Source: Kofleriaceae bacterium
GTDB lineage: Bacteria > Myxococcota_A > Polyangia > Haliangiales > Haliangiaceae
Direction of reading: 5' to 3'
DNA length: 40,244 bases
Assembly (NCBI GenBank): GCA_018058095.1
Contig: JAGPCO010000072.1
Coordinates: 1 to 40,244 of the forward strand
Position numbers and translations under genes: made by a program. Each line of letters starts with the position of its first letter. Within the stretch, counting starts at the first letter, position 1. Shown piece after piece: positions 1 to 13,036 of this stretch. The notes beneath the pieces are model-generated. The model was not told where the DNA came from and did not search any database. It saw only the letters and a program-made list of their open reading frames with translations.

Positions 1-1
1 G

Positions 2-40
2 TTCTGGATCGGCCTGGGCGCGTACTACCTGGTGCGGTAG
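2..40 (+). CDS. C-terminal end of a gene that starts outside the window (probably membrane protein)
   Basis: Only the last 12 codons and a TAG stop are present. They read FWIGLGAYYLVR, a hydrophobic and aromatic stretch that would suit the last membrane segment of an integral membrane protein. Nothing more can be said about function. It is convergent with the minus-strand lipoprotein-like gene that follows. Confidence 0.35.
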   Translation, partial: FWIGLGAYYLVR

Positions 41-98
41 GTGTGCCGGGCGATCAGCCGGCCTACCTGCACGCCACCAGGTGGTGGCCGGGTCGGCC

Positions 99-515
99 TC
101 ACGGCGTCGGCGCGTCGGCGCCGCCGCTGGCCGCGGGCGGGTCCGCGGGCGGGGCCGACGCAGCGGGGCTGATGGGCGCGAGCTCCGGCGCCGGCTTGCA
201 CGCCTTGAAGGCGGCGCACGTGGTGCTGGCGGCGCCGCACTCGATCTCGGCCCGGACCTTGACGAACACCTCCCGCATCACCGCGCTCGCCTCGGGGCTG
301 GCGCCGCCGGTCGACCCCGACAGCGCGGCCTCGCACATCTTGCGGACCAGGCGCTTGCCGTCCCGCTGCGGCGCGGTCGTCGCCGCGCCCTCGTCGCAGC
401 GCAGCACCTGGGCGGTGTAGCGCTCGCACAGGCTGGGCGGCGCCGAGGTGCACGCCTGGGCGGCCAGGACCGCGGCCAGGGCGGCGGCGCGCGCGTGCAC
501 GTGCCGCGCCCTCAC
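99..515 (-). CDS. Small cysteine-rich exported protein, possible lipoprotein
   Basis: A 138-aa protein of unknown function. The GTG start overlaps the stop of the upstream deaminase gene (GTGA), so it is the last gene of the nucleoside operon and probably translationally coupled. The N-terminus is short and basic, followed by an alanine/leucine run ending AAQAC, a weak lipobox; either a lipoprotein or an ordinary signal peptide is possible. The middle contains spaced cysteines (SLCERY, VLRCDEG, KMCEAAL, IECGAA, TTCAAFKAC), which suggests a small disulfide-stabilised helical domain. The last 35 residues are Pro/Ala/Gly-rich and probably disordered. Its place behind cytosolic salvage enzymes is odd and may only reflect read-through expression. 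Confidence 0.6.
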   Translation of the reverse strand: MRARHVHARAAALAAVLAAQACTSAPPSLCERYTAQVLRCDEGAATTAPQRDGKRLVRKMCEAALSGSTGGASPEASAVMREVFVKVRAEIECGAASTTCAAFKACKPAPELAPISPAASAPPADPPAASGGADAPTP

Positions 516-1840
516 CCGAACATCCGCGCGGCGGCCTCGCGGGCGCGCGCGCGCACCGCGGCGACGTCGAGCGTGAGCAGGGCGCGGTCGCGCACGACCA
601 GCTGGCCGTCGACGGCGACGTGGCGGACGTCGCCGCTCTTGGCGGCGTAGGCCACCGCCGAGTACGGGCTGGTCGACGGCACGGTGTGCACGGTGTCGAG
701 TCCGACGGCGATGACGTCGCCGCGCCGGCCGACCTCGAGCGCGCCGACCTCGCGGCCCAGGCCGAGCGCGGCGGCCCCGGCCCGGGTCGCCAGCCACACC
801 GCCTGCGCCGCCGGCAGCGTGCGGGGGCCGCGCCCTGGCTTGTGCAGCAGCGCGGCCAGCCGCAGCTCGAGGAAGCTGTCGAGGTTGTTGCCGCACGGCG
901 CGCCGTCGACGCCGAGCGCGACCGCGACCCCGGCCGCCAGCAGCTCGGGCACGGCGGCGATGCCCGACGCCAGCTTGAGGTTGGACGACGGGCAGTGGCA
1001 GACGTGGGTGCCGCTGGTGGCCAGCAGGCGGCGCTCGGCCGGCGACAGGTGGATGCAGTGGGCGATGGTGGTGTGGGCGCCGAGCAGGCCAAGCGCGTGC
1101 AGGTGCTCGATGTTGTCGACGCCACACCGCTTGCGCACCAGCGCGATCTCGCCCTGGTTCTCGCTGGCGTGGGTGTGGATGCGGACGCCGCGCGCCACCG
1201 CCTCGTGCCCGACCTCGCGCAGCAGCTCGTCGGTGCACGACAGCACGAAGCGCGGCGCGTAGGCGTAGCGCAGCCGGCCGCCGGCGGCGCCGTGCCATCG
1301 GGCGATGAGCCCGGCCGACTCGTCGAGCGAGGCCCGGGTCGACTCGCGCAGGCCGGGCGGGATGGCCGGGTCGGGCGCGTCCATCATGGCCTTGCCGATG
1401 GTCGCGCGCAGGCCGGCCTGGGCCGCGACCCGGAACAGCGCGTCGGCGTGGTGGACCGTGCCCATGTCGAGGATCGAGGTCGTCCCCCCCAGCAGCAGCT
1501 CGGCCGCGGCCAGCTCGGCGGCGGCGGTGATGGCCGCCTCGTCCAGGCCGGCCTCGTACGGCCACACCACCTTCATCAGCCAGTCCATCAGCTCGAGGTC
1601 GTCGGCCCGGCCGCGCGCCAGGGTCTGGCACATGTGGGTGTGGGCCGAGACCAGCCCCGGCATGATGACGCAGTCGTCGCACTCGACGATCTCGTAGTGG
1701 CTGGTGGTCGGCGTGTACGGGCCACCGACGTGGACGATGCGGCCGTCGACCATGGCGACGTCGCCGGCCAGGACCTGCTGGCCGTCGTCGACGGTGAGGA
1801 TGGCGCTGCGGCGGCCGCCGCGGAAGATGACCTCGCTCAC
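512..1840 (-). CDS. Amidohydrolase of the 5'-deoxyadenosine / S-adenosylhomocysteine deaminase (TRZ/ATZ) family
   Basis: A cytosolic zinc-dependent deaminase of the amidohydrolase superfamily. It shows the metal-binding pattern of the family: HTH in 'VSAHTHM', 'HTHASENQGE' with the catalytic Glu, 'AHCIHLS', and 'GVDGAPCGNN' with the metal/catalytic Asp. The flanking beta-sandwich strands are split between N- and C-terminus as usual, and the length (442 aa) is normal. Related enzymes deaminate adenosine-type nucleosides (SAH, 5'-methylthioadenosine, 5'-deoxyadenosine) or s-triazines. Its place in an operon with cytidine deaminase and nucleoside phosphorylases favours an adenosine-type substrate, by inference. 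I chose the GTG at 1840 because GGTGGAG lies about 9 bases upstream; an in-frame GTG at 1855 would add five residues. It overlaps the next gene by GTGA. Confidence 0.85.
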   Translation of the reverse strand: MSEVIFRGGRRSAILTVDDGQQVLAGDVAMVDGRIVHVGGPYTPTTSHYEIVECDDCVIMPGLVSAHTHMCQTLARGRADDLELMDWLMKVVWPYEAGLDEAAITAAAELAAAELLLGGTTSILDMGTVHHADALFRVAAQAGLRATIGKAMMDAPDPAIPPGLRESTRASLDESAGLIARWHGAAGGRLRYAYAPRFVLSCTDELLREVGHEAVARGVRIHTHASENQGEIALVRKRCGVDNIEHLHALGLLGAHTTIAHCIHLSPAERRLLATSGTHVCHCPSSNLKLASGIAAVPELLAAGVAVALGVDGAPCGNNLDSFLELRLAALLHKPGRGPRTLPAAQAVWLATRAGAAALGLGREVGALEVGRRGDVIAVGLDTVHTVPSTSPYSAVAYAAKSGDVRHVAVDGQLVVRDRALLTLDVAAVRARAREAAARMFG

Positions 1841-1868
1841 CGCGCCTGGCTCCACCCCGCCGGCGTGG

Positions 1869-2438
1869 TCACGGCAGTTCCTTGCCGGAGAACGCGGCCG
1901 GCAGCAGCTCGGCCAGCGACCACTCGCGCCGCTCGCCCTGGCGGTTGATGGCGATGACCCGCAGCGCGGTCAGGTCCGGCGCGAACTCGGCCAGCACCTG
2001 GCGGCACATCCCGCACGGCGCCGACGGCGGTGACGCGCTGGTGGCGATGGCGATGGTGTCGATCACACGCGCCCCGGCGTACACCGCGGCGGTCACCGCG
2101 CTGCGCTCGGCGCAGATGGCCAGCCCGTACGAGGCGTTCTCGACGTTGGCGCCGACGAACACCGCGTCACCGGCGATGAGCGCGGCGCCGACCTGGAAGC
2201 GCGAGTACGGCGCGTAGGCGTGCTCCTGCGCCGCCAGCGCGCGCACCACCAGCAGGTCGTCGCCGGCGGCGCGGGCGTCGACCGGATCGCGCGGCGCCTC
2301 GGCACCGGCCCGGCCAGGTGGCGGCGCGACCGGCGCCGCGCGCCGGGGCGGACGGATCGCCGCGGCCGTCGCCGCTGGCGCCGGCTTGCCCGACCGGCCG
2401 CGCGTGCCGGCGGCGGGGGGCTTGCGGCGCGACGTCAC
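1869..2438 (-). CDS. cdd: Cytidine deaminase with a long N-terminal extension
   Basis: Hydrolyses cytidine and deoxycytidine to uridine and deoxyuridine for pyrimidine salvage in the cytosol. The zinc site is complete: C-A-E at residues 109-111 in 'AICAERSAV' (Cys ligand plus catalytic Glu) and PCGMC at 141-145 with the other two cysteine ligands. 'YAPYSRFQVGAAL' and 'GANVENASYG' are the standard substrate-binding segments. The catalytic part is about 130 aa, typical of the homotetrameric class. The first 55 residues are a Lys/Arg/Pro/Ala-rich, low-complexity extension not normally present. The GTG start overlaps the punA stop (GTGA), so coupled translation supports this start; otherwise the extension could be blamed on a wrong start, and no clear internal alternative with a ribosome site is seen. 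Confidence 0.93.
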   Translation of the reverse strand: MTSRRKPPAAGTRGRSGKPAPAATAAAIRPPRRAAPVAPPPGRAGAEAPRDPVDARAAGDDLLVVRALAAQEHAYAPYSRFQVGAALIAGDAVFVGANVENASYGLAICAERSAVTAAVYAGARVIDTIAIATSASPPSAPCGMCRQVLAEFAPDLTALRVIAINRQGERREWSLAELLPAAFSGKELP

Positions 2439-3294
2439 GGCGCGCCTCGAAGCTCGCCCCGCGCCACCAGCTCGGCCAGGATGCCGTCGATCAGGCCCTC
2501 GAACTGCGACCGCACCCGGGCCGCGGTCTCGGTGACCTCGTCGTGCGACAGCGGCTGCCCGGTGATGCCGGCCGCCTTGTTGGTGATGCACGAGATGCCG
2601 ATGCAGCGCGCGCCCATGTGCCGGGCGACGATGACCTCGGGCACGGTCGACATGCCGGTGGCGTCGGCGCCGAGCACCTGCAGCATGCGCACCTCGGCCG
2701 GGGTCTCGTAGGTCGGGCCGGGCATCGCCACGTACACGCCCTCCTCGAGGGGCTGGCCCAGGCGGCCGGCGACGTCGCGCACCAGCGCGCGCAGCGCCGG
2801 GGCGTAGGCCGCGGTCATGTCGGGGAAGCGCGGGCCCAGCCGATCGTCGTTGTGGCCGCGCAGCGGGTGATCGCGCAGCAGGTCGATGTGGTCGCGGATG
2901 AGCATCAGCGTGCCAGGCGACCACTCCGGGCGTAGCCCGCCGGCGGCGTTGGTGATGATGAGGACCCGGGCCCCGAGCGCGACCAGGACCCGGGCCGGGA
3001 AGGCCGCGGTGCGAGCCGGGTGGCCCTCGTACAGGTGGACCCGGCCCTGCATGGCGACGCAGCTGGCGCCGCCGCGGCGGCCGACCACCAGCCGGCCCTG
3101 GTGGCCGTGCACCGCCGAGCGGGGGAAGCCGGGCAGGTCGGCGTAGTCGATGGCGACGGCGTCGTCGAGGCGGTCGGCGTAGCCGCCCAGGCCGGAGCCG
3201 AGGATGAGGCCGACCTCGATCGGCCGGTCGCCGGCGAGGGTGCGGACGTGGGCCGCCGCGGTGTGCACGCGGTCGTACAGGTCGTCGCTGGCGT

Positions 3295-3298
<4 letters not shown>
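2435..3298 (-). CDS. punA: Purine-nucleoside phosphorylase (trimeric, type I)
   Basis: Phosphorolyses purine (deoxy)ribonucleosides to free base and (deoxy)ribose 1-phosphate. Family signatures are clear: 'ILGSGLGG' near residue 32 (phosphate loop), 'HGHQGRLV', 'MQGRVHLYEGH', 'NAAGGL' with 'SPGTLMLIRDHID', 'GPTYETPAEVRML', 'ATGMSTVPEVI' and 'SCITNKAAG' (base-contacting Asn). At 287 aa it has the usual length of the mammalian-like trimeric class, not the hexameric DeoD class. The GTG start overlaps the stop of the pyrimidine phosphorylase gene by four bases, and its own stop overlaps cdd in the same way. Together with deoA and deoC it would feed deoxyribose phosphate into glycolysis. Substrate preference (guanosine/inosine versus adenosine) cannot be read from the sequence. 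Confidence 0.95.
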
Positions 3299-5567
<2,269 letters not shown>

Positions 5568-5575
5568 GGGCTGCC

Positions 5576-5581
5576 ACTATA
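5576..5581 (-). promoter_or_regulatory. Candidate -10 element for the deoC operon, possibly leaderless
   Basis: TATAGT lies 8 bases upstream of the deoC ATG, with no ribosome-binding sequence between. Transcription would begin at or next to the start codon. A possible -35, TTGCCT, lies 19 bases further upstream, a poor spacing. It would drive the whole deoC-deoA-punA-cdd-deaminase operon. Confidence 0.4.
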
Positions 5582-5647
5582 GATCAGCTGGGCGGCGAAA
5601 AGGCAAGCCAGGGCGCCAGGTTGCGGCCCGCGACGTCGGCTGCCGGG

Positions 5648-5719
5648 CTACAGGCCCAGCACCTCGACCGGCGTGCTGCTGTCCGCGCCGTTGCCGTGGA
5701 GCAAGCCCCAGCACGCCAT
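5648..5719 (-). pseudogene. Short open frame resembling a fragment of an RCC1-type repeat
   Basis: Directly after the kinase stop, an AGGAGGA ribosome-site-like sequence is followed by an ATG and a 23-codon frame. It reads ACWG, a short divergent link, then DSSTPVEVLGL. In RCC1/BNR-type repeats, abundant in myxobacterial secreted proteins, the unit runs 'CWG..GQLGDGT..DRSTPV.V.GL', so both ends of one repeat seem present with the middle lost. Read as a relic of a larger gene or as a tiny peptide; the similarity is recalled, not searched. Confidence 0.3.
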
Positions 5720-5735
5720 GGTTGCACGAGTCCTC

Positions 5736-7385
<1,650 letters not shown>

Positions 7386-7392
7386 GGCCAGG

Positions 7393-7562
7393 CCTAGTGC
7401 TCCGACCGGGTGATGATGATTGCACCCGGCCGGCGAGGCGCGCCGAGCGCGAGGCGCGGGCGAGGGAGCATACCCGTCGGTACGTGACCGAGGACGCAAC
7501 GATGCGATCGGCGATGGATCGCCGGCCCGGTGCGATCAGAATTGCCCGGTCGGAGCACTAGG
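7393..7562. repeat. 170-bp element with perfect 18-bp terminal inverted repeats
   Basis: The left end CCTAGTGCTCCGACCGGG (7393-7410) is exactly repeated in reverse complement at 7545-7562. The next 24 bases inward still match at 18 positions (both arms contain TGAT, GCACC and GGCCGG), so the arms are really about 40 bp. The right arm supplies the dnaB stop codon; the left arm ends a few bases before the kinase start codon. It holds no open frame. It could be a MITE-like insertion or a large structured terminator/leader between dnaB and the kinase gene. Confidence 0.75.
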
Positions 7563-8934
7563 GCGCCTCGTCGCGGTGCGACAGGTTCTGGAACCGGGTG
7601 TAGCGGCCCTCGAAGTGGGTCTCGACCGTGCCGGTCGCGCCGTGGCGGTTCTTGCCGAGGATGATCTCGGCGATGTGCGGGTTCTCCGCGTCCTTGTTGT
7701 AGACGACGTCGCGGTAGATGAAGAGGATGACGTCGGCGTCCTGCTCGATCGCGCCCGACTCGCGCAGGTCCGACAGCTGCGGTCGCTTGTCGGTGCGCGA
7801 CTCGAGGCTGCGGTTGAGCTGCGACAGCGCGACCACCGGGCAGTCGAGCTCCTTGGCCAGCGACTTGAGGCCACGCGAGATCTCGGAGATCTCCTGCTCG
7901 CGGCTGGCCTTGGCCGCCTGCGGGCTGCCGCGCATGAGCTGGAGGTAGTCGATCATGATGAGGCCGAACTTCTTCTTGCCGAACGGGCCGTCGAACAGCG
8001 TCTTGTCGGACCGGAACCGACGCGCGCGCGCGCGCAGCTCGCGCAGCGACAGCGCCGGGGTGTCGTCGATGAGGATGGGCGCCTTCGACAGGGTGTTGGC
8101 GGCGTAGGTCAGGTTGGTCATGTCCTGCCGCTGCAGCTGGCCGCGCCGCAGCGCCGACGAGTCGACCCGGGCCTCGCTGCAGAGCATGCGCTCGGCCAGC
8201 TGGGTCGAGGACATCTCGAGCGAGAACACGATGCACGGCCAGCCGCCCGACACCGCGGCGTTCTGGGCCAGCGACATCGCGAACGAGGTCTTACCCATGG
8301 CCGGCCGGGCCGCGAGGATGATGAGCTCGGTCGGCTGCAGGCCGGCGGTCTTGGCGTCGAGGTCGGCGAACCCGGTCGGCACGCCGGTGATGCCGCCCTC
8401 CGACGAGAAGCGCTCGTCGAGCGAGCCGAACACCTTCTTGATGAGGCCCTTGAGCGGCTCCGGGCCGCTCTTGTCCTTGCGCTGGGTGACCGCGAAGATC
8501 TTGGCCTCGGCGTCGTCGAGGTACTCCGCCACCTCGAGCCCGTCCTCGTAGCCCTTGTCGGAGATCTCGCTCGACGCCTTGATGAGCTTCCGGGCGGTCG
8601 ACTTCTCCTGGACGATGTCGGCGTACGACATCACGTTGTCGGGCGTCGGCACCCGCAGCGCCAGCTCGCCGAGGAAGGCCACGCCGCCGACCGCCTCGAG
8701 CTTGCCGACCTTCTCGATCTCGTTCTCGACCGTCACCACGTCGATCGGCTTGGCCGCGGCCTCGAGGGCGCGCATGGCGGCGAACACGATCTGGTGCTTG
8801 AGGCTGTAGAAGTCCTCGACCTCGATGGTGTCGAGCTGGGTCAGGATCTCGTTGCGCAGGAGCACGCCGCCGAGCACGGAGGCCTCGGCGTCGAGGTTGT
8901 GCGGCAGCACCCGCCGCCCCTGCTGCTGCGACAT
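7558..8934 (-). CDS. dnaB: Replicative DNA helicase
   Basis: Hexameric 5'-3' helicase that unwinds DNA at the replication fork and recruits primase. The N-terminal domain (about 8-110, '[14 protein letters not shown]') is joined by a linker helix to the RecA-like motor. Walker A is 'ARPAMGKTS' near 209-217, Walker B '[10 protein letters not shown]', and the later helicase motifs are '[17 protein letters not shown]', '[10 protein letters not shown]' and '[16 protein letters not shown]'. There is a short insertion before Walker B ('[13 protein letters not shown]'). At 458 aa it has family length and no intein. It follows rplI in the conserved rpsF-rpsR-rplI-dnaB order but is separated from it by a terminator-like hairpin and has its own -10-like element. 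Its last codon and stop lie inside the adjacent inverted-repeat element. Confidence 0.97.
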   Translation of the reverse strand: MSQQQGRRVLPHNLDAEASVLGGVLLRNEILTQLDTIEVEDFYSLKHQIVFAAMRALEAAAKPIDVVTVENEIEKVGKLEAVGGVAFLGELALRVPTPDNVMSYADIVQEKSTARKLIKASSEISDKGYEDGLEVAEYLDDAEAKIFAVTQRKDKSGPEPLKGLIKKVFGSLDERFSSEGGITGVPTGFADLDAKTAGLQPTELIILAARPAMGKTSFAMSLAQNAAVSGGWPCIVFSLEMSSTQLAERMLCSEARVDSSALRRGQLQRQDMTNLTYAANTLSKAPILIDDTPALSLRELRARARRFRSDKTLFDGPFGKKKFGLIMIDYLQLMRGSPQAAKASREQEISEISRGLKSLAKELDCPVVALSQLNRSLESRTDKRPQLSDLRESGAIEQDADVILFIYRDVVYNKDAENPHIAEIILGKNRHGATGTVETHFEGRYTRFQNLSHRDEAP

Positions 8935-8943
8935 GGGCGGAGC

Positions 8944-8949
8944 ACCATA
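8944..8949 (-). promoter_or_regulatory. Candidate -10 element for dnaB
   Basis: TATGGT lies 9 bases before the dnaB ATG, and no Shine-Dalgarno sequence is present, so the transcript may be leaderless. It sits just downstream of the rplI terminator hairpin, which would allow dnaB to be transcribed separately from the ribosomal protein genes. No clear -35 is seen. Confidence 0.3.
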
Positions 8950-8998
8950 TCACAGCGCCCCGTCGACGATCGGCCACCTGCCCGTGCCCGAAAACGGC

Positions 8999-9022
8999 GA
9001 CGGCCGCCAGGCGGCGGCCGTC
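8999..9022 (-). terminator. Terminator-like hairpin after rplI
   Basis: A perfect 10-bp stem (GACGGCCGCC with its complement) and a 4-base loop, followed on the minus strand by GCCGTTTTC. The short T run makes it a weak intrinsic terminator; it may act as an attenuator before dnaB. Confidence 0.55.
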
Positions 9023-9056
9023 GTCGTCACCACCGGAGGCCGGCGGCGAGCTGCGA

Positions 9057-9512
9057 TCAGCGGTCCTTGGCGACCACCCAGAACTTGAGCGACGCGACCA
9101 CGCCGGCCGCGAGCTTGACCTGGGTCTCGTACTTGCCGAGCGCCTTGACCGGCTGGTCGAGCCCGACCACGCGGTGGTCGAGATCGATGCCGGCCCGCTT
9201 GAGCTGGTCGGTCAGGTCCCGGCTGGTGACCGAGCCGAACAGTTTCTCGTCGTCGCCGACGTTGCGCTCGAACTGCAGGGTCATGCCGTTGAGCCGGGTC
9301 GCGATCTCGGTGGCGGCCGCGCGCTCGGTGGCGATCTTGCGCTCGATGACCTTGCGGTTGTGCTCGAGCTGCGCCTTGTTGCGCGCCGTCGCCGTCATGG
9401 CGAGGCCCTGCGGCAGCAGGTAGTTGCGCCCGTAGCCCGGGCGCACGGTGACGAGCTCCCCGGCCTTGCCGAGGTTGGCGACGTCCTGGGTCAGGATGAT
9501 TTGCATGGGCAT
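9057..9512 (-). CDS. rplI: 50S ribosomal protein bL9
   Basis: Large-subunit protein of the L1-stalk base, with two globular domains joined by a long helix. The N-terminal rRNA-binding domain carries the diagnostic 'GKAGELVTVRPGYGRNYLLPQGLA' pattern in outline (residues 15-38). The connecting helix runs about 41-75, and the C-terminal domain includes 'KLFGSVTSRDLTDQL'. Length (151 aa) is normal. The annotated ATG is preceded by 'ATGCCC', giving MPM; the second ATG (MQIILTQDV) is the more usual family start and either may be used. A GGAGCC sequence lies upstream. Third of the rpsF-rpsR-rplI cluster, 10 bases after rpsR. Confidence 0.97.
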   Translation of the reverse strand: MPMQIILTQDVANLGKAGELVTVRPGYGRNYLLPQGLAMTATARNKAQLEHNRKVIERKIATERAAATEIATRLNGMTLQFERNVGDDEKLFGSVTSRDLTDQLKRAGIDLDHRVVGLDQPVKALGKYETQVKLAAGVVASLKFWVVAKDR

Positions 9513-9522
9513 GGCTGGCTCC

Positions 9523-9816
9523 TCAATCGCCGGTCACGGTGAACGGCAGCAGGGCGAGCATGCGAGCCCGGCGCACGGCCAGGGCGATGCGGCGCTGCTG
9601 CCGCGCGGTGGCGCCGCTGACCCGGCGCGGGATCAACTTGCCCCGGTCGGTGACGAACTGGCGCAGGACCTGCGGGTTCTTGTAGTCGATGGTGGCTTCG
9701 ATCTCGGGCGAGATGCGCTTCTTGCGCTGCCCGCCACTGCCGCCGCGGCCGCCGCGGCCACGGCCACGGTCGTCGCCGTCGCGATCGATGTTGTCGTCGA
9801 GCTGTTCACGCGACAT
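9523..9816 (-). CDS. rpsR: 30S ribosomal protein bS18 with Arg/Gly-rich N-terminal extension
   Basis: Small-subunit platform protein that binds 16S rRNA as a heterodimer with bS6. The conserved core (about residues 34-97) contains 'IDYKNPQVLRQFVTDRGKLIPRR', 'GATARQQRRIALAVRRARMLALLPF', essentially the full family signature in pieces. The first 33 residues are an acidic then Arg/Gly-rich segment ('DDRGRGRGGRGGSGGQRKKR') absent from short bS18 proteins. Three bases separate it from rpsF, so the two are coupled. A Shine-Dalgarno (AGGAG) sits upstream within the rpsF end. Confidence 0.97.
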   Translation of the reverse strand: MSREQLDDNIDRDGDDRGRGRGGRGGSGGQRKKRISPEIEATIDYKNPQVLRQFVTDRGKLIPRRVSGATARQQRRIALAVRRARMLALLPFTVTGD

Positions 9817-9819
9817 GGC

Positions 9820-10341
<522 letters not shown>

Positions 10342-10357
10342 CTGTTGCTCCTCGTTG

Positions 10358-10399
10358 CCTCGTGGATGTGAAGCCCGCCCCGAGGAGGGGCGAGCGAGG
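10358..10399 (-). promoter_or_regulatory. Stem-loop in the rpsF leader
   Basis: In the transcript an inner stem CGCCCC/GGGGCG with a 5-base loop is enclosed by an outer stem CCUCG/CGAGG across an asymmetric internal loop. It ends about 16 bases before the rpsF start. bS6-bS18 is known to bind structured leaders of its own operon in many bacteria; I do not clearly see the conserved CCG bulge of that motif, so an autoregulatory role is only a suggestion. Confidence 0.3.
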
Positions 10400-10465
10400 T
10401 CCGATGCACCACCATGGCGCGTCGGCTGGGTTGAATCGTGGTGGGTCTTCCGAAGCGGGCGGACT

Positions 10466-11134
10466 CTACGTGATCAAGGGCCGCCCATTCCAGTCATTCA
10501 TGGCAGGACCTGCGCCCAGCCCGACCACGGCCCGGGCCGCGTCGGCCGCGCTGGCCAGGATTCGGTCGACCGTGGCCGCCTGGGCCGCCGGGAAGTCGGC
10601 CAGGACCCACCCGGCGACATCCTTGGTCCCGGCGGCGGCGGCGCCAAGTGCCCGATTTCCAGCGGCCCGCGCCTCGGCCGCGCCCCCGTCGGCGGCGCCG
10701 GCCCGTGGCCCCGGCTTGCCGACGCCAATCCGGACCCGGGCGAAGCCGGCCCCGCCGAGCTGGTCGATGATCGAGCGCACGCCGTTCTGGCCGCCGTGGC
10801 CGCCGCCGGTCTTGACCCGGACCGCGCCGAAGTCGAGGTCGATGTCGTCGTGGATGATCAGGAGCTCGTCGGTGCCGACGCCGAGGAACGCCGCGGTCTT
10901 CTGCACCGCGAAGCCGCTGACGTTCATGAACTCCATCGGCCGCAGCAAGGTGACCTTGATGCGGCCGCGCGGGGTATCGATCACCCCGCTGGTGGTCTCA
11001 CCGCCGAGCTTGTTGCCCTTCCAGGCCGGCAGGTTGCCAGCCCGGGCCAGCTCCTCGACCACCCGGAACCCGACGTTGTGCCGGTTGCGCGCGTACTTGG
11101 GGCCGGGGTTGCCCAGCCCGACGATGAGCCACAT
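10466..11134 (-). CDS. pth: Peptidyl-tRNA hydrolase
   Basis: Releases tRNA from prematurely dropped peptidyl-tRNA by hydrolysing the ester bond. The family signature is complete: 'IVGLGNPGPKY' with N10, the catalytic His in 'NRHNVGF' (residue 19), 'LLRPMEFMNVSG' with the Asn contacting peptide, 'IIHDDIDLDFG', and 'GGGHGGQNGVRSI'. The segment after 'RIGVGKPGP' is expanded by about 25 Ala/Gly-rich residues compared with the usual 190-aa enzyme. The ATG is 24 bases after the rplY stop, in the widely conserved prs-rplY-pth order. A long intergenic leader separates it from rpsF. Confidence 0.97.
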   Translation of the reverse strand: MWLIVGLGNPGPKYARNRHNVGFRVVEELARAGNLPAWKGNKLGGETTSGVIDTPRGRIKVTLLRPMEFMNVSGFAVQKTAAFLGVGTDELLIIHDDIDLDFGAVRVKTGGGHGGQNGVRSIIDQLGGAGFARVRIGVGKPGPRAGAADGGAAEARAAGNRALGAAAAGTKDVAGWVLADFPAAQAATVDRILASAADAARAVVGLGAGPAMNDWNGRPLIT

Positions 11135-11158
11135 GGGAGGCCCGCGCGCCCGGGGCCC

Positions 11159-11953
11159 TTACTTCTTGCCGCCGCCCTTGGCCGCTGGCGCCGCCGGGGC
11201 CGCCTTGCCGCCAGCCGCGGCCGGAGCCGCCTTGCCGCCAGCTGGGGCCTTGCCGCCGGCCGCTGCCGCCGGGGCCTTGCCACCCGCGGCCGGAGCCGCC
11301 GCACCCGCGGCCGGAGCCGCACCTGCGGCCGCGGTCGCGTCGGTGGCCGCGGCCACCGGGGTCTTGTCCTCCTCGGGCAGCGCGCACATGGCGACCGCCT
11401 GATCGCGGCCGGTCACGTAGGTGACGCCAGCCGGGACCGGGATGTCGGACACGTGGACGACGTCGCCGACGCCGAGCGGCGACACGTCGACGATGAGCTT
11501 GACCGGGATGTCGGCCGGCTTGGCGCGGACCGACACGTCGCGCAGCACGGTGCGGATCTGGCCGCCGTCGATGACGCCCTTGGGCTTGCCGGCGAACTCG
11601 AGCGGCACCACGGCGACGACCTCCTTGTCGGGGTCGATCGCCATGAGGTCGACGTGGGTGATGTCGCGGCGGATGGCGTCGACCTGGTAGTCGCGCAGCA
11701 GGGCCGACAGGACGGTCTTCTTGCCGCCGTCATCGACGGTCAGCTCGATGACGGTGTTCTGCTTGCGGACCGGGTCGAGCGCGGCGCGCAGCGCCTTGAC
11801 GTCGACGATGATCGGCAGCGGCTCGAGGCGGCCCGCCTTGGAGGCGCCGTAACACACGCCGGGAACCTGGCCCTTGGCGCGCAGCTGGCGGGCCGGACCC
11901 TTGCCGGAGGTGGAGCGAGTGGTGACGGTGAGCTTTCCGACTTCCATGGACAT
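11159..11953 (-). CDS. rplY: 50S ribosomal protein bL25 (Ctc/TL5 type) with histone H1-like tail
   Basis: Binds 5S rRNA. The N-terminal L25 domain (about residues 5-95: 'GKGPARQLRAKGQVPGVCYG', 'HVDLMAID') and the C-terminal beta domain of the longer Ctc/TL5 class ('VPLEFAGKPKGV', 'VSVRAKPADIP', 'GDVVHVSDI') are present. After residue 200 comes a 60-residue tail of Ala, Pro, Gly and Lys built on repeated AAGGKAPA-like units, very basic and presumably disordered, like C-terminal tails of histone H1 or HU-like proteins. Such a tail could bind RNA or DNA. The repeat is encoded by imperfect tandem DNA repeats and may vary in length between strains. The second methionine (MEVGKL) is also a possible start. 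Confidence 0.95.
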   Translation of the reverse strand: MSMEVGKLTVTTRSTSGKGPARQLRAKGQVPGVCYGASKAGRLEPLPIIVDVKALRAALDPVRKQNTVIELTVDDGGKKTVLSALLRDYQVDAIRRDITHVDLMAIDPDKEVVAVVPLEFAGKPKGVIDGGQIRTVLRDVSVRAKPADIPVKLIVDVSPLGVGDVVHVSDIPVPAGVTYVTGRDQAVAMCALPEEDKTPVAAATDATAAAGAAPAAGAAAPAAGGKAPAAAAGGKAPAGGKAAPAAAGGKAAPAAPAAKGGGKK

Positions 11954-12062
11954 GACAAGACCTCGATACGTTGTGCAGGGCGACCGACGATGTCGAACGA
12001 ACTAGGGAGAGGACCAGGGTGACGCGACGGGGAGGTGACCGGCGGCGGCGCCGGTCGACCGG

Positions 12063-13010
<948 letters not shown>

Positions 13011-13036
13011 GATCGCGCCTTGCGAGAGGGACCGCG

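Noticed and set aside
12037-12056. GC hairpin between prs and rplY as a terminator
   Set aside because: Perfect 8-bp stem but no T run on the minus strand, and the prs-rplY-pth order argues for continued transcription.
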